From NCBI RefSeq assembly GCF_000222485.1, contig NC_015914.1, forward strand, positions 4,198,001 to 4,262,000: a stretch of DNA of 64,000 nt. Direction: 5' to 3'. This DNA comes from Cyclobacterium marinum DSM 745 (GTDB lineage: Bacteria > Bacteroidota > Bacteroidia > Cytophagales > Cyclobacteriaceae). The position numbers were made by a program, and so were the translations under genes. The notes under the pieces were generated by a model. The model was not told the origin of the DNA and made no database searches. It saw only the letters and a list, made by a program, of their open reading frames with translations. This document shows positions 28,702 to 37,820 of the stretch, in pieces; the stretch's first letter is position 1, and the number at the start of each line of letters is the position of its first letter.

Positions 28702-31700
28702 TTATAAGGCTTTGATTCGGATATTTTTAAAATACAAAATATCACCATGTCCCAAGAAACCTATATGTCCCTTTTTGTTGGAAAGTCCCGGATGTTCTCT
28801 TTTGTCTAAGGTGCCATTTTCACGTGCATCGGAAATGTTCACATCCAAAGTTTTGGTGCCATTTAAAATCACTTGAATTCTGTCTCCTTTAACAATCACT
28901 TCCTGATAATTCCATTCTCCTACAGGTTTTAGGTGCCCTTTTTTAGCAGCACTTACCCCATACAATGAGCCGTGGTACTGATAAGGTTTAAGTTTGCTGT
29001 ATATTTCAGCAGTATCATCAAGAATTTGAAGCTCCATGCCGGCATAGGCTGCATCACCTTTAAGGGGAGACCTGATACCTAAACCATTGTTTGCTCCAGG
29101 AGTCAATTTAAATTCAAACCTAAATTCAAAATCTTCAAATTCATCTTTTGTCATTAAATTTCCACTTCCTCCTCTTCCGGGATTGATGGCCAAAACTCCA
29201 TTTTCTATAAAATAATCAGTTTTGTTACCTGTCCATTTTTCTAAATCTGAGCCGTCGAATAGAACTTCAAACCCCTCATTCTTTTCTTGCTCGCTAAGTT
29301 CAAATTTTGGAGCTCCAATTAATTCTTTAATGTAAATATCTCTGTAGGCAACATAAGTGCCATGTGCTTGCAATTCTATTTGGCCGGTTGGGAAAATAGG
29401 CATTGATCTATCCCAGAAATTTTCTAAGGTAACATCGTCTACTACCAACTCGCCATTCAAATAGACGGTAACTTTTTCACCTTTCATAATGATATGAAAA
29501 GTATTCCATTCTCCTACCGGATTGTCAGCTACCTTAAGAGGCTTGCTAGGATTCTTTTTATTATTGTACAAACCTCCTGATCCTACTTCAGCCCCCACAT
29601 TGGTTCTTGCTATATCCCATATCTGAACTTGTGGTGTGCCTCTCAAATAGATGCCTGCATCTCCATCAGGTGTGATTTTCCAATCTACCAACATTTCAAA
29701 ATCCCCAAATTCTTTTACAGCTGCGATGTTTTGACCTTTACCGGTAAAAACCAATAAACCGTCCTGAGCTACCCAGCCTTCTTTCATGATTTCGTCAGCT
29801 TTGGCTTGTTCCTTTTTTAAGGTTCTTTCGCTCATTTCAGCCCTTTTGATAGGATTGCTAAAGACTCCCTTCCATCCTTCTAAATTTTCCTCATTGAATA
29901 GGCTATAGAAACCCTCGGTTTTAGGCATCTCATCTAAGAACTTTTTTAATGAGGTTTTATAATACTGGCTATCCTGACCACTGATTACTTCTATGGTGCG
30001 TTCAACGATTGATCTAACCTTTGTTCCATATAGATTGTCATTGTTCAAGACAATTTTCATAACGGCTCTGGCAGCGGTTTGCTGGTAAGCAGGTGTTTCC
30101 TGATATTTTCCTGCAACGAGCAATGCCTGAAAAGTAGGGTAATTTCCAAGTTGTCTCAATATAGCCTGTACATTGTCTTGGCTTTTTGCCAGTGCCAATG
30201 CATCCCTTAACATCAATACCTTTTGTTCATTGGCTCCTTCCGTTGAAGGGACTAATCTAATAAAGCCTGATAAGGCATCATCCATCATTTTGTCTGTACT
30301 TGCATTTCTGGCAATATGCAATAAAGGAACAGTTGCTGCCGGATCTTCTGATTGGTTTAATGCACCAACGACTGCTTGTTTTTGTTTTACATTCCCGGTC
30401 TCATAGATGTCCTGTAGCTTACTCAAGGCTTCAGCGCCTCCCGTTTTAGCCAATACTTTATATATATATTCTTGTTTGTCTAAAAGCAAAGTCGGCAACA
30501 AGTCCATTGCCCATTTTGTCTCGGCACTTAGGTCTCTTTTTTGAGCATTTGCCACAATAATAGCTTCCTGGATTTTCTCCAAGTCATCTGAATTGCTTTC
30601 TGTTTTTAGCAAGCTTACCAATTGGCTTAGGTCATTTGGTGTAGCCATAGATGCAAGCGCTGTTAGCGCAGCTGATTTGACATTTGAATTGCCGCTTGAA
30701 ACAGCTCCGAAGACAACGTCAATTTGATCTTCTGCAGCCCTTGAAGCCAATAGCCCTAGCAATTTTACTTTAAGCACATCGTCAGCATCCGAAACTCTTT
30801 TGGCTATTTCAGTCGTGACATTGTCACCTTTCATTGACTGCAAAGCAGCTATCAATTGGGCTTGATCTGATTCATCAGCAGTTGCCAAAAGATCAAGTAT
30901 TTGAGTTAAAGCCAAATTGTCTCCGGCAGTAACAACAGCGGCAATGGCAGTTTGACGAATTTTTTCATTTGAGCTTGAGAGGTAGGGCAAAATTACCTCT
31001 GCAACCGCTTTGTTATTGATTTTACCCATTCTTTGAAGAATGGCTGCAATACTTTCATCAGAAGCTTTGCTCAAAGCTTTTTTCCAATCATCCAATTCTT
31101 CGATCAACTGGTCGTTGTTTAGGTATTGTAAGGCGGTACCCCTGTATCTAAACTCATCTGACTGAGCAGCTTTGATGATTCTTTTATTCGATTTGAGTGG
31201 GTCAAATTTCACTAGCAAATCCAATGCTCCGGCCTTAGTATGATAATGTTCAGTTACATTGGTAGACTTATCAAGCTTTTTGGCCAGTTTAAGCGCCAGC
31301 TTTTGATTGCCTGCTTCTCCTAAATTGTCAATATACCTTAAATATTGGGCTGCAGCATTGGTAGATTCAAATGTGAAACCTGCCTCTTTAGCCGCCGCAT
31401 ACAAGAGGTCAGCACTAGCAGGAGAAGCGATGCTAGCCAAAGCGTAGATAGCTACCCTTCTAAGTTCAGGTTGGTTGCTATTGACGTAGGGAGCAATAAT
31501 TTCGGAAGCTTGATTGACACCAATATCACCTAATGCTTCGATAAAATTCGCCTTTTGTGCATCAACTGTAGATGCTTCTAACGCAGCAATCAATGCTGCT
31601 GCTGCCCCAGTGGAACCAACGTTTGCCAGAACTCTGGAGGCAGTTCCAGAAAGTCTGTCATCGGTCAAATAAGGTTCAATATTAGCTACATTTTCATCTT

Positions 31701-32109
31701 TGGCAATGAACTTTATTTGCTTCAAAACAAAATTTTGTGCTTCTGGGTCATCCAATTGGTTAATGGCAGCAATATAAGCGGCTACAGCCATATTGGCTAA
31801 GTCTTCCTTACCATCTTTGCTTGCATAAAAAGCAAATCCCGCCAAGGCATATTCTATTTTTTCATTGTTTACGCCCGGTTTTTGCATTAAGGCCATTTCG
31901 GTAATGCCATTGGCGCCAAGTGCTTCCATTTGTTTCATGGCAGCTTCTAAATTACCGGCATTTTCAGCAGGAAACCGGTTCAGTAAATCTGCAATTTTTG
32001 TAGCGGTGGTTCTTCCCGCATCGAGTTGATTTTGCGCTTGACTTATAAAGACTTGGCCTATTAAAAGACAAAGAACAAAAGTCATTTTCTTTATAAAATA
32101 TTTTTCCAT
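28702..32109 (-). CDS. large secreted HEAT-repeat protein with two C-terminal DUF1080 domains
   Basis: A 1135-residue protein with a signal peptide (about 1-26, ending FISQAQ). Residues about 95-700 are alpha-helical repeats of HEAT/PBS-lyase type (EASTVDAQKANFIEALGDIG, RRVAIYALASIASPASADLL). Two DUF1080 domains follow, at about 733-940 (SLFNEENLEGWKGVF) and about 947-1135 (VLFDGSDLEKWTGN). DUF1080 is a concanavalin-like domain; studied members hydrolyse 3-keto-glycosides. It lies 28 bp downstream of a Gfo/Idh/MocA oxidoreductase gene, the enzyme type that makes or resolves keto-sugars. A two-step oxidise-then-cleave pathway in the periplasm is therefore plausible, and the HEAT part may be a scaffold. 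Confidence 0.88.
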   Translation of the reverse strand: MEKYFIKKMTFVLCLLIGQVFISQAQNQLDAGRTTATKIADLLNRFPAENAGNLEAAMKQMEALGANGITEMALMQKPGVNNEKIEYALAGFAFYASKDGKEDLANMAVAAYIAAINQLDDPEAQNFVLKQIKFIAKDENVANIEPYLTDDRLSGTASRVLANVGSTGAAAALIAALEASTVDAQKANFIEALGDIGVNQASEIIAPYVNSNQPELRRVAIYALASIASPASADLLYAAAKEAGFTFESTNAAAQYLRYIDNLGEAGNQKLALKLAKKLDKSTNVTEHYHTKAGALDLLVKFDPLKSNKRIIKAAQSDEFRYRGTALQYLNNDQLIEELDDWKKALSKASDESIAAILQRMGKINNKAVAEVILPYLSSSNEKIRQTAIAAVVTAGDNLALTQILDLLATADESDQAQLIAALQSMKGDNVTTEIAKRVSDADDVLKVKLLGLLASRAAEDQIDVVFGAVSSGNSNVKSAALTALASMATPNDLSQLVSLLKTESNSDDLEKIQEAIIVANAQKRDLSAETKWAMDLLPTLLLDKQEYIYKVLAKTGGAEALSKLQDIYETGNVKQKQAVVGALNQSEDPAATVPLLHIARNASTDKMMDDALSGFIRLVPSTEGANEQKVLMLRDALALAKSQDNVQAILRQLGNYPTFQALLVAGKYQETPAYQQTAARAVMKIVLNNDNLYGTKVRSIVERTIEVISGQDSQYYKTSLKKFLDEMPKTEGFYSLFNEENLEGWKGVFSNPIKRAEMSERTLKKEQAKADEIMKEGWVAQDGLLVFTGKGQNIAAVKEFGDFEMLVDWKITPDGDAGIYLRGTPQVQIWDIARTNVGAEVGSGGLYNNKKNPSKPLKVADNPVGEWNTFHIIMKGEKVTVYLNGELVVDDVTLENFWDRSMPIFPTGQIELQAHGTYVAYRDIYIKELIGAPKFELSEQEKNEGFEVLFDGSDLEKWTGNKTDYFIENGVLAINPGRGGSGNLMTKDEFEDFEFRFEFKLTPGANNGLGIRSPLKGDAAYAGMELQILDDTAEIYSKLKPYQYHGSLYGVSAAKKGHLKPVGEWNYQEVIVKGDRIQVILNGTKTLDVNISDARENGTLDKREHPGLSNKKGHIGFLGHGDILYFKNIRIKAL

Positions 32110-32137
32110 AATTCTGGGTATTCCTTTAATGTTTTAA

Positions 32138-33403
32138 TTAAATGGTATAGGGTGCTCTCATGGGCTGATCTATAAGTCTATTTGCCCCTTCATCATTAAT
32201 AAACGCTAATTTCACAGGGTCAAAATGTAAATCTCTATTCAGCCTCAAAGCTGCCAATCCCATATTTACAAGGGTACAAGAACGGAACCCATTTTGCTCG
32301 TTCAAGGCAAATTTCTTTCTGTTTTTAACTGCATCGACAAAGTCTGTCACTTGTGGGGCAGGTTCTGGGAATTGAGCCAGTTTTCTTTCAAGATTGGGTA
32401 TGTCAGATTTAAATCCTCTATATAAATTCCCTTCAGGTCCCTCGATATAAGGTGCCTCAGTGGTCCCTTCCCCATCCAATATTATTTGGCAACCATCTTC
32501 ATAGGTATAAGTGATCTTTCTCCAGGTACCTACGGCTTCCGGATGTTGCTGTGGAGCGTCAACTTCCACTTTTACGGGGCTTGTTTCATCCTTACCCAAG
32601 AAATATTGTACCGGATCCAGGTAATGCTGTCCCATGTCACCTAGTCCACCTCCATCGTAATCCCAATAACCTCTAAAAGTACCATGCGTTCTGTGTTCAT
32701 TGTATGGTTTGTAAGGCGCAGGGCCCAGCCACCTGTCATAATCCAATTCCTTAGGTATTGGCATTTCATTTAAGCCGGTTTTTCCTACCCAGTAAAATTT
32801 CCAGTCAAAACCGGTTAGTTTACCCACAGTTACTTTTAAAGGCCAACCCAGCATTCCTGAGTCCACCAATTTCTTTATATTTTTAACCTCAGTATTCATT
32901 CCGTAGAAATTGCTATCGAAGCGAAACCAAGTATTTAACCTAAATACATTTCCATGTTGCTTGACGGCTTCCATGACTTTTTTTCCTTCACCAATAGTTC
33001 TGGTCATTGGTTTCTCACACCATATATCTTTCCCTTCCCTTGCAGCATCTGCAGCCATGATACCATGCCAATGTGGAGGAGTGGCAATGTGAACTATGTC
33101 CACTTCAGGGAGTTGAATCAGGTCCCTATAATCAGCAAAAGTTTTGACAGTTTTACCTAAAGTTTCTTGAGCAATACCTATGTGGCGGGTGTCCACATCA
33201 CAAATTGCAACAGTCTTGGTTCCGGCATAATCAAAATGTCCTCTCCCCATACCGCCTACACCAATGATGCCTTTCGTCAAATGATCACTTGGGGCCAGGT
33301 GTCCTTTTCCCAAAACGTGTCGGGGTACAATACTTATACCTCCTAGCGCCAAAAGGCTACCTTTTAGGAAGCTCCTTCTGGAATTTTTTAAGTTACTGCT
33401 CAT
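32138..33403 (-). CDS. Tat-exported Gfo/Idh/MocA-family oxidoreductase
   Basis: A 421-residue NAD(P)-dependent sugar oxidoreductase. The N-terminus has a twin-arginine signal (NSRRSFLKGSLLALGGISIV, about 7-26), so it is exported folded with its cofactor. The Rossmann start KGIIGVGGMGRGHFDY (about 44-59) and the conserved Lys motif DIWCEKPMTRTIGEGKKV are present. The C-terminal domain has DYDGGGLGDMGQHYLDPV. Family members oxidise or reduce a sugar hydroxyl, commonly at C3. It is followed by the DUF1080 gene after 28 bp, which fits joint keto-glycoside metabolism. The sugar is unknown. Confidence 0.9.
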   Translation of the reverse strand: MSSNLKNSRRSFLKGSLLALGGISIVPRHVLGKGHLAPSDHLTKGIIGVGGMGRGHFDYAGTKTVAICDVDTRHIGIAQETLGKTVKTFADYRDLIQLPEVDIVHIATPPHWHGIMAADAAREGKDIWCEKPMTRTIGEGKKVMEAVKQHGNVFRLNTWFRFDSNFYGMNTEVKNIKKLVDSGMLGWPLKVTVGKLTGFDWKFYWVGKTGLNEMPIPKELDYDRWLGPAPYKPYNEHRTHGTFRGYWDYDGGGLGDMGQHYLDPVQYFLGKDETSPVKVEVDAPQQHPEAVGTWRKITYTYEDGCQIILDGEGTTEAPYIEGPEGNLYRGFKSDIPNLERKLAQFPEPAPQVTDFVDAVKNRKKFALNEQNGFRSCTLVNMGLAALRLNRDLHFDPVKLAFINDEGANRLIDQPMRAPYTI

Positions 33404-33572
33404 ATCTTTTTAAAATTTTTCTGAACTAATGATCCGTGAATATATTTCCTTGTAAAAGGATAAACAAGTAAAAATGGATTTAGGGTAAAATTTTTCTGTG
33501 AAAATATATGTCAAAATCAATTTGGAATGGTTTTGGTTATAATTTACATATAATTAAACAAAAAAGACTAAG

Positions 33573-33806
33573 ATGAAAAATACAAAAGGAAGCAGAAAAG
33601 AAGAAGATTTTCAGGACAATAGCTTTCTTGATGCTCAGGAAGAGGCTCAAGATGGAAAGGCCGAAAAAAAATCATCGGAAGAGAAAGATTTAGAGCAGTC
33701 CAGTAAAGCTGCCAAGGATGCTTTGAGAAGAGCAAAAAATGCGGACAAAGATGTAACGATCGAAAGTGAAAAATACAGGAGAGAAAAAAGTGAAAACAAT
33801 GAGTAA
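33573..33806 (+). CDS. small highly charged protein, unknown
   Basis: A 77-residue protein made almost only of charged residues and Ser/Ala (EEAQDGKAEKKSSEEKDLEQ), probably disordered or helical. It has no signal peptide and I do not recognise the family. Its last 8 bases overlap the start of the next gene (ATGAGTAA), suggesting translational coupling, which supports it as a real gene. Confidence 0.6.
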   Translation: MKNTKGSRKEEDFQDNSFLDAQEEAQDGKAEKKSSEEKDLEQSSKAAKDALRRAKNADKDVTIESEKYRREKSENNE

Positions 33807-34059
33807 AAAGGATAATAAAATGAAAAGGATTAAAAATGAAGCGCAGTATGAAGCGCTCAGAGATCAAGGATACAGTAAGGAAAAATCAGCTAGAATTGCC
33901 AATTCTCCAGATACAAAGACTGGAAAGAAAGGGGGTAAAGCTGCTCCATACGAAGAATGGACCAGAGAGGAACTCTATCAGAAAACAAAAGAGATTGGCA
34001 TGGAGGGTGTAAGTCAATTGAATAAAAAAGAGTTGATCGAAAAATTAAGGAATCACTAA
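33799..34059 (+). CDS. small basic protein with Rho-N/SAP-like helix-extension-helix end
   Basis: I choose the ATG at 33799 (MSKKDNKMKRIKNEAQYEAL), which overlaps the upstream stop by 8 bp; an in-frame ATG at 33766 would give an N-terminal extension lying inside the upstream gene. The resulting 86-residue protein contains GYSKEKSARIANSP and then WTREELYQKTKEIGMEG with VSQLNKKELIEKLRNH. The latter is like the Rho termination factor N-terminal or SAP motif, a small nucleic-acid-binding fold. Similar short proteins are common in environmental bacteria and often called Rho-N domain or DUF7218-like. The function is not established; nucleic-acid binding is inferred. Confidence 0.75.
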   Translation: MSKKDNKMKRIKNEAQYEALRDQGYSKEKSARIANSPDTKTGKKGGKAAPYEEWTREELYQKTKEIGMEGVSQLNKKELIEKLRNH

Positions 34060-34143
34060 ACCGGAATAAACCTTAGTTTAGTGATTAATTAAAGTTAAAT
34101 CTCAGTAATATTGGAGAGGTGGCTTTAACTTGAATGGTGCTTT

Positions 34144-34413
34144 TTATTGATCCCTTCTATTTTTTTTAGCCCTTCTCCAAAAGAAAAACAAGATAAGTAC
34201 TACTATTGGTAATATAATAAAGATTACCAAATCACTGGTCTTTGACGGGTCCACAGGATCTGTCGGTTTGGGGAGTCCCTTTTGTATTTGGGCCAAGAGG
34301 GGAAAAGGAATGAGCGCAATAAAAGTTAAGGCTAATCGCTGAAGGAAATTATCATTAGCTTTCACCTTGTAGTTATCTATAATTCTTAGAAATAAATTTT
34401 TCATTTTATACAT
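34144..34413 (-). CDS. small membrane protein, unknown
   Basis: An 89-residue protein (Met1 or Met4 start). A first hydrophobic stretch at about 25-41 (LALTFIALIPFPLLAQ) looks like a late signal peptide. A Pro/Asp linker (KPTDPVDPSKTSD) follows, then a second membrane helix at about 62-79 (LVIFIILPIVVLILFFFW) and a basic tail. Proteins of this pattern recur in Cyclobacteriaceae-type genomes, but I know no function. It stands between the Rho-N-like gene and topA. Confidence 0.65.
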   Translation of the reverse strand: MYKMKNLFLRIIDNYKVKANDNFLQRLALTFIALIPFPLLAQIQKGLPKPTDPVDPSKTSDLVIFIILPIVVLILFFFWRRAKKNRRDQ

Positions 34414-34738
34414 GTTTTTATAATGATTATTTGTTTCAAATGCGTCAAACTACTTTAAGTTTTACTAGCTGGAGAATAAATAATGGCAATTTAAATGGTT
34501 GTAATACGGCTAGGGAAAATACAATTTAAGTTTAATCCCTCTTGAAACATTCCATAGAACCACTTCCCCTAAAAATTCGCAAATACCATAATGTAAAACA
34601 TCTGTCTATCTATAGCAGATTTTTAAGTAGGTTGCACTACTTCTATAACCAACAAATAATAGGCCAACTGTAAAAAGGTATAATAGATTAATCCTAATAA
34701 CTGGTCTTAAATGGTAAAAATTTTTGAAAGCTTAAAAC

Positions 34739-34770
34739 ATAAAAAAAGAGGCAGATACTTATCCGCCTCT
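34739..34770 (-). terminator. intrinsic terminator of topA
   Basis: On the minus strand GAGGC-GATA / TATC-GCCTC with one internal mismatch is followed by seven T. It begins 9 bp beyond the topA stop. The rest of 34414-34778 shows nothing I recognise. Confidence 0.85.
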
Positions 34771-34778
34771 ATCATTGA

Positions 34779-37130
34779 TTATTTTTTAGCTTTCTTTTTT
34801 GCCGGAGCTTTTTTTGCGGCCGTCTTTTTTGGTTTGTTCTTTTTAGCATCCCCCTGTGTTTCGATAAGTTTCATGACTTCTTCGTATGTCAAAGATTCTG
34901 CCTCTTTGTCTTTAGGGATCTTAAAGTTGCTTTTGCCCATTTTGATATAGGGGCCCCACCTACCATTGAGTACCTGAATTTCAGGGTTTTCATCAAAGGA
35001 TTTAATATGCTTTTTGGCATCTGCCTCCCTTTTGTCTTTAATTAACTGAATGGCTTCATCCAAAGTAACTGAAAGAGGATCGTATTCTTTGCCTAAAGAA
35101 ACAAATTTACTATCATGCCTGATATAAGGACCAAAGCGACCAATGGCAGCGACCACTTTTTTATCTTCAAAAGTACCTAAATCTCTTGGAAGCTTAAACA
35201 ACTCTAAAGCATCTTCTAAGGTAATGCTTTCGATAAACTGTCCCTTACGAAGGCTGGCAAATCGTTTGTCTTCATCTTCTGCATCCCCAATCTGAACGAG
35301 TGGGCCAAATTTTCCAAGTCTTGCAATTACTACTTTGCCTGATTTGGGGTCAATTCCTAACTCTTTGCTTGAGTTAACATCAGTTCGCTTGATGTTTTCT
35401 GTAAGCTCAACCTTTGAATGGAAGTTTCCATAAAAATTTTGAATCATCTCTTCCCAAGGTTGATCACCTTGAGCAATATGGTCAAACTCCTTTTCGACTT
35501 TTGCTGTAAAAGAAAAGTCAATCACATTTGGAAAATGCTCCACTAGAAAATCATTGACCACCATGGCAATATTTGTAGGAAACAATTTGTTCTTTTCCGT
35601 TCCTGTGGTTTCTGTTTTTTCTGCTTCTTTGAATTGACCATCACCTATGGTCATTTCAATGTATTTTCTTTGAACACCATCTCTGGATTCCTTCACCACA
35701 TAATTTCTTTTCTGCACTGTAGAAATTGTGGGTGCATAGGTAGAAGGCCTTCCTATGCCCATCTCCTCTAATTTTTTTACTAGGGATGCTTCTGTATACC
35801 TCGCCGGTGGACGAGTGAAAGACTGGCGCCCTTTCATTTCGATTAGCTGTAAAACTTGTCCTACTGTCAGTGGAGGTAATAATCCTTTTCCTGTTGTTTC
35901 TTCTTCCTCCTCATCATCAGTGCTTTCAAGGTAGACCTTTAAGAATCCTTGAAATTTAATTACTTCTCCACTTGCACTTAATGTTTGGTCTACATTTGAT
36001 ATGGCTATGCTAACATTTGTTTTTTCAAGTTGTGCATCTGCCATTTGAGAGGCAATGGATCGCTTCCAAATCAATTCATACAAGCGCTGCTCATTCCTGT
36101 CCTTACCGGCATCATGTTCGGAAAAAGAGGTAGGCCTAATGGCTTCGTGGGCTTCTTGTGCCCCTTCAGATTTTGATTTAAATTTTCTCTTTTTATGATA
36201 TTCATCCCCATAAGCCGACTTTATCTCTTTTTCTGCATCCTTTAATGCATCATCAGATAAATTAAGGCTATCCGTCCTCATGTAGGTAATTTTACCTGAC
36301 TCATATAGCTTCTGGGCAATATTCATTGTCTGGGCCACAGAGAAATATAACTTCCTACTGGCTTCCTGTTGCAATGTTGAGGTTGTAAAGGGGGGTGCCG
36401 GACTTTTCTTTGCCGGTTTCGTTTCGAGAGATTTTATAGAAAAGTCAGCTTCTAAGCATTTTTTCAAAAATTCCTCTGCCTCTCCCTTGCTCTGGAATTT
36501 CTTTGGCAATTCTGCCTGCAGGGTTTTACCTTCTACATCGAAAAGGGCTGTTATTTTAAAAGATACCGTAGGTTTAAATTTATCAATCTCCCGCTCCCTG
36601 TCCACAATGAAACGAACGGCTACAGATTGTACCCTACCTGCGGAAAGCCCTGCTTTTATTTTTTTCCATAGTACCGGAGAAAGCTCAAAACCAACAAGTC
36701 GGTCGAGAATTCTTCTTGCCTGCTGTGCATTTACCAAATCATAATCGATGCTTCTTGGACTTTCTAAAGCCTTGGTAATGGCAGATTTGGTGATTTCCCT
36801 GAAAACGATCCTTTTTGTATTTTCATCTTTTAATTTAAGTACCTCTTTTAAATGCCAAGAAATAGCTTCTCCTTCACGGTCATCATCACTTGCTAGGTAT
36901 ACAGTGTCTGCACCCTTTACTAATTTTTTAAGTTCTTTAATTACTTCCTTTTTGTCCGAAGTTACCTCATAAGTAGGTTGGAACTTGTTTTTGATATCTA
37001 TGGCATTTTCACCCTTAGGGAGATCTCTTACATGCCCGTAGCTGGAGGTGACTTTAAAGTCTTTCCCTAGGTAACCTTCTATTGTCTTGGCCTTTGCAGG
37101 AGACTCCACTATGACTAAATTCTTTGGCAT
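34779..37130 (-). CDS. topA: DNA topoisomerase I
   Basis: A 783-residue type IA topoisomerase that relaxes negative supercoils. The TOPRIM domain is at the start (LVIVESPAKAKTIEGYLG, with YLASDDDREGEAISWHL near 82-98). The active-site Tyr lies in KITYMRTDS at about 285. GIGRPSTYAPTI and the regulatory loops are present. The C-terminus has topoisomerase C-terminal repeats (DPKSGKVVIARLGKFGPLVQ, VVAAIGRFGPYIRHDSKFVS, IQVLNGRWGPYIKMGKSNFK) instead of Cys4 zinc ribbons. The end is a Lys/Ala-rich tail (KKTAAKKAPAKKKAKK) likely to bind DNA. This build is normal for Bacteroidota. Confidence 0.95.
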   Translation of the reverse strand: MPKNLVIVESPAKAKTIEGYLGKDFKVTSSYGHVRDLPKGENAIDIKNKFQPTYEVTSDKKEVIKELKKLVKGADTVYLASDDDREGEAISWHLKEVLKLKDENTKRIVFREITKSAITKALESPRSIDYDLVNAQQARRILDRLVGFELSPVLWKKIKAGLSAGRVQSVAVRFIVDREREIDKFKPTVSFKITALFDVEGKTLQAELPKKFQSKGEAEEFLKKCLEADFSIKSLETKPAKKSPAPPFTTSTLQQEASRKLYFSVAQTMNIAQKLYESGKITYMRTDSLNLSDDALKDAEKEIKSAYGDEYHKKRKFKSKSEGAQEAHEAIRPTSFSEHDAGKDRNEQRLYELIWKRSIASQMADAQLEKTNVSIAISNVDQTLSASGEVIKFQGFLKVYLESTDDEEEEETTGKGLLPPLTVGQVLQLIEMKGRQSFTRPPARYTEASLVKKLEEMGIGRPSTYAPTISTVQKRNYVVKESRDGVQRKYIEMTIGDGQFKEAEKTETTGTEKNKLFPTNIAMVVNDFLVEHFPNVIDFSFTAKVEKEFDHIAQGDQPWEEMIQNFYGNFHSKVELTENIKRTDVNSSKELGIDPKSGKVVIARLGKFGPLVQIGDAEDEDKRFASLRKGQFIESITLEDALELFKLPRDLGTFEDKKVVAAIGRFGPYIRHDSKFVSLGKEYDPLSVTLDEAIQLIKDKREADAKKHIKSFDENPEIQVLNGRWGPYIKMGKSNFKIPKDKEAESLTYEEVMKLIETQGDAKKNKPKKTAAKKAPAKKKAKK

Positions 37131-37299
37131 GGTTAATTTCTTTAAAGATAAAAATAAATGGAACCAGGTTAATTCCCATAATTCAAGTCCTAAAAATAGA
37201 TGTCATATTATTCTCTTCCAAATATTCATTCAAAGCAATTTTTATTGCCGACAAAATTTCCACATATTTATTTTTCATTTTGAAGTTTAAATAAAGGAC

Positions 37300-37776
37300 A
37301 TGGCTAAGGAATTATTGTTGGTGCGACATGGGATTACAGAGGCTCCCGGTTTTGATAAAAATGACCTTAAAAGGGATCTAATAAAGCCCGGAATTGATCA
37401 ATTGGAAAGGTTAGCCAAGGTTTTGAATTCAAATGGACAAATTTGTGACCATATGGCCCATAGCCCTGCAAATAGGTGTAGGCAAACTGCGCAAATTCTT
37501 TCATCACAACTTGAAGTAAGGAAGTCCTCAGTGGTTATGGATATATATCAGGCCGGACATGGAGAGTTGCTCCAAGTTTTAAATAACTTCGAAAATGAAG
37601 ATACCCATGTAATGATGGTGGGACATAATCCGGGTGTAAGTCATTTTGCAGCTTTTCTTACAGGTGAAGACCATTTGCTTTTTTCACCGGGAATGATGGT
37701 TCGAATTGCCTTCTATGTGGAAGAGTGGGAGCATATTTCTAAAAATAGTGGCGTACTTATAGAAATTCTGCAATAA
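37300..37776 (+). CDS. sixA: SixA-type histidine phosphatase
   Basis: A 158-residue histidine phosphatase. LLLVRHGITEAPGF has the RHG catalytic motif (His10), and VMMVGHNPGVSHFAAFL carries the second catalytic His. The short length and the helices match SixA, which dephosphorylates phosphohistidine in signalling proteins. Phosphosugar or other phosphomonoester activity is also possible in this superfamily. The next gene starts 44 bp downstream in the same direction. Confidence 0.85.
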   Translation: MAKELLLVRHGITEAPGFDKNDLKRDLIKPGIDQLERLAKVLNSNGQICDHMAHSPANRCRQTAQILSSQLEVRKSSVVMDIYQAGHGELLQVLNNFENEDTHVMMVGHNPGVSHFAAFLTGEDHLLFSPGMMVRIAFYVEEWEHISKNSGVLIEILQ

Positions 37777-37820
37777 AGAATGCTTATGAATTTTTATCAA
37801 TAACCCAAAAGTGAAAGAGA

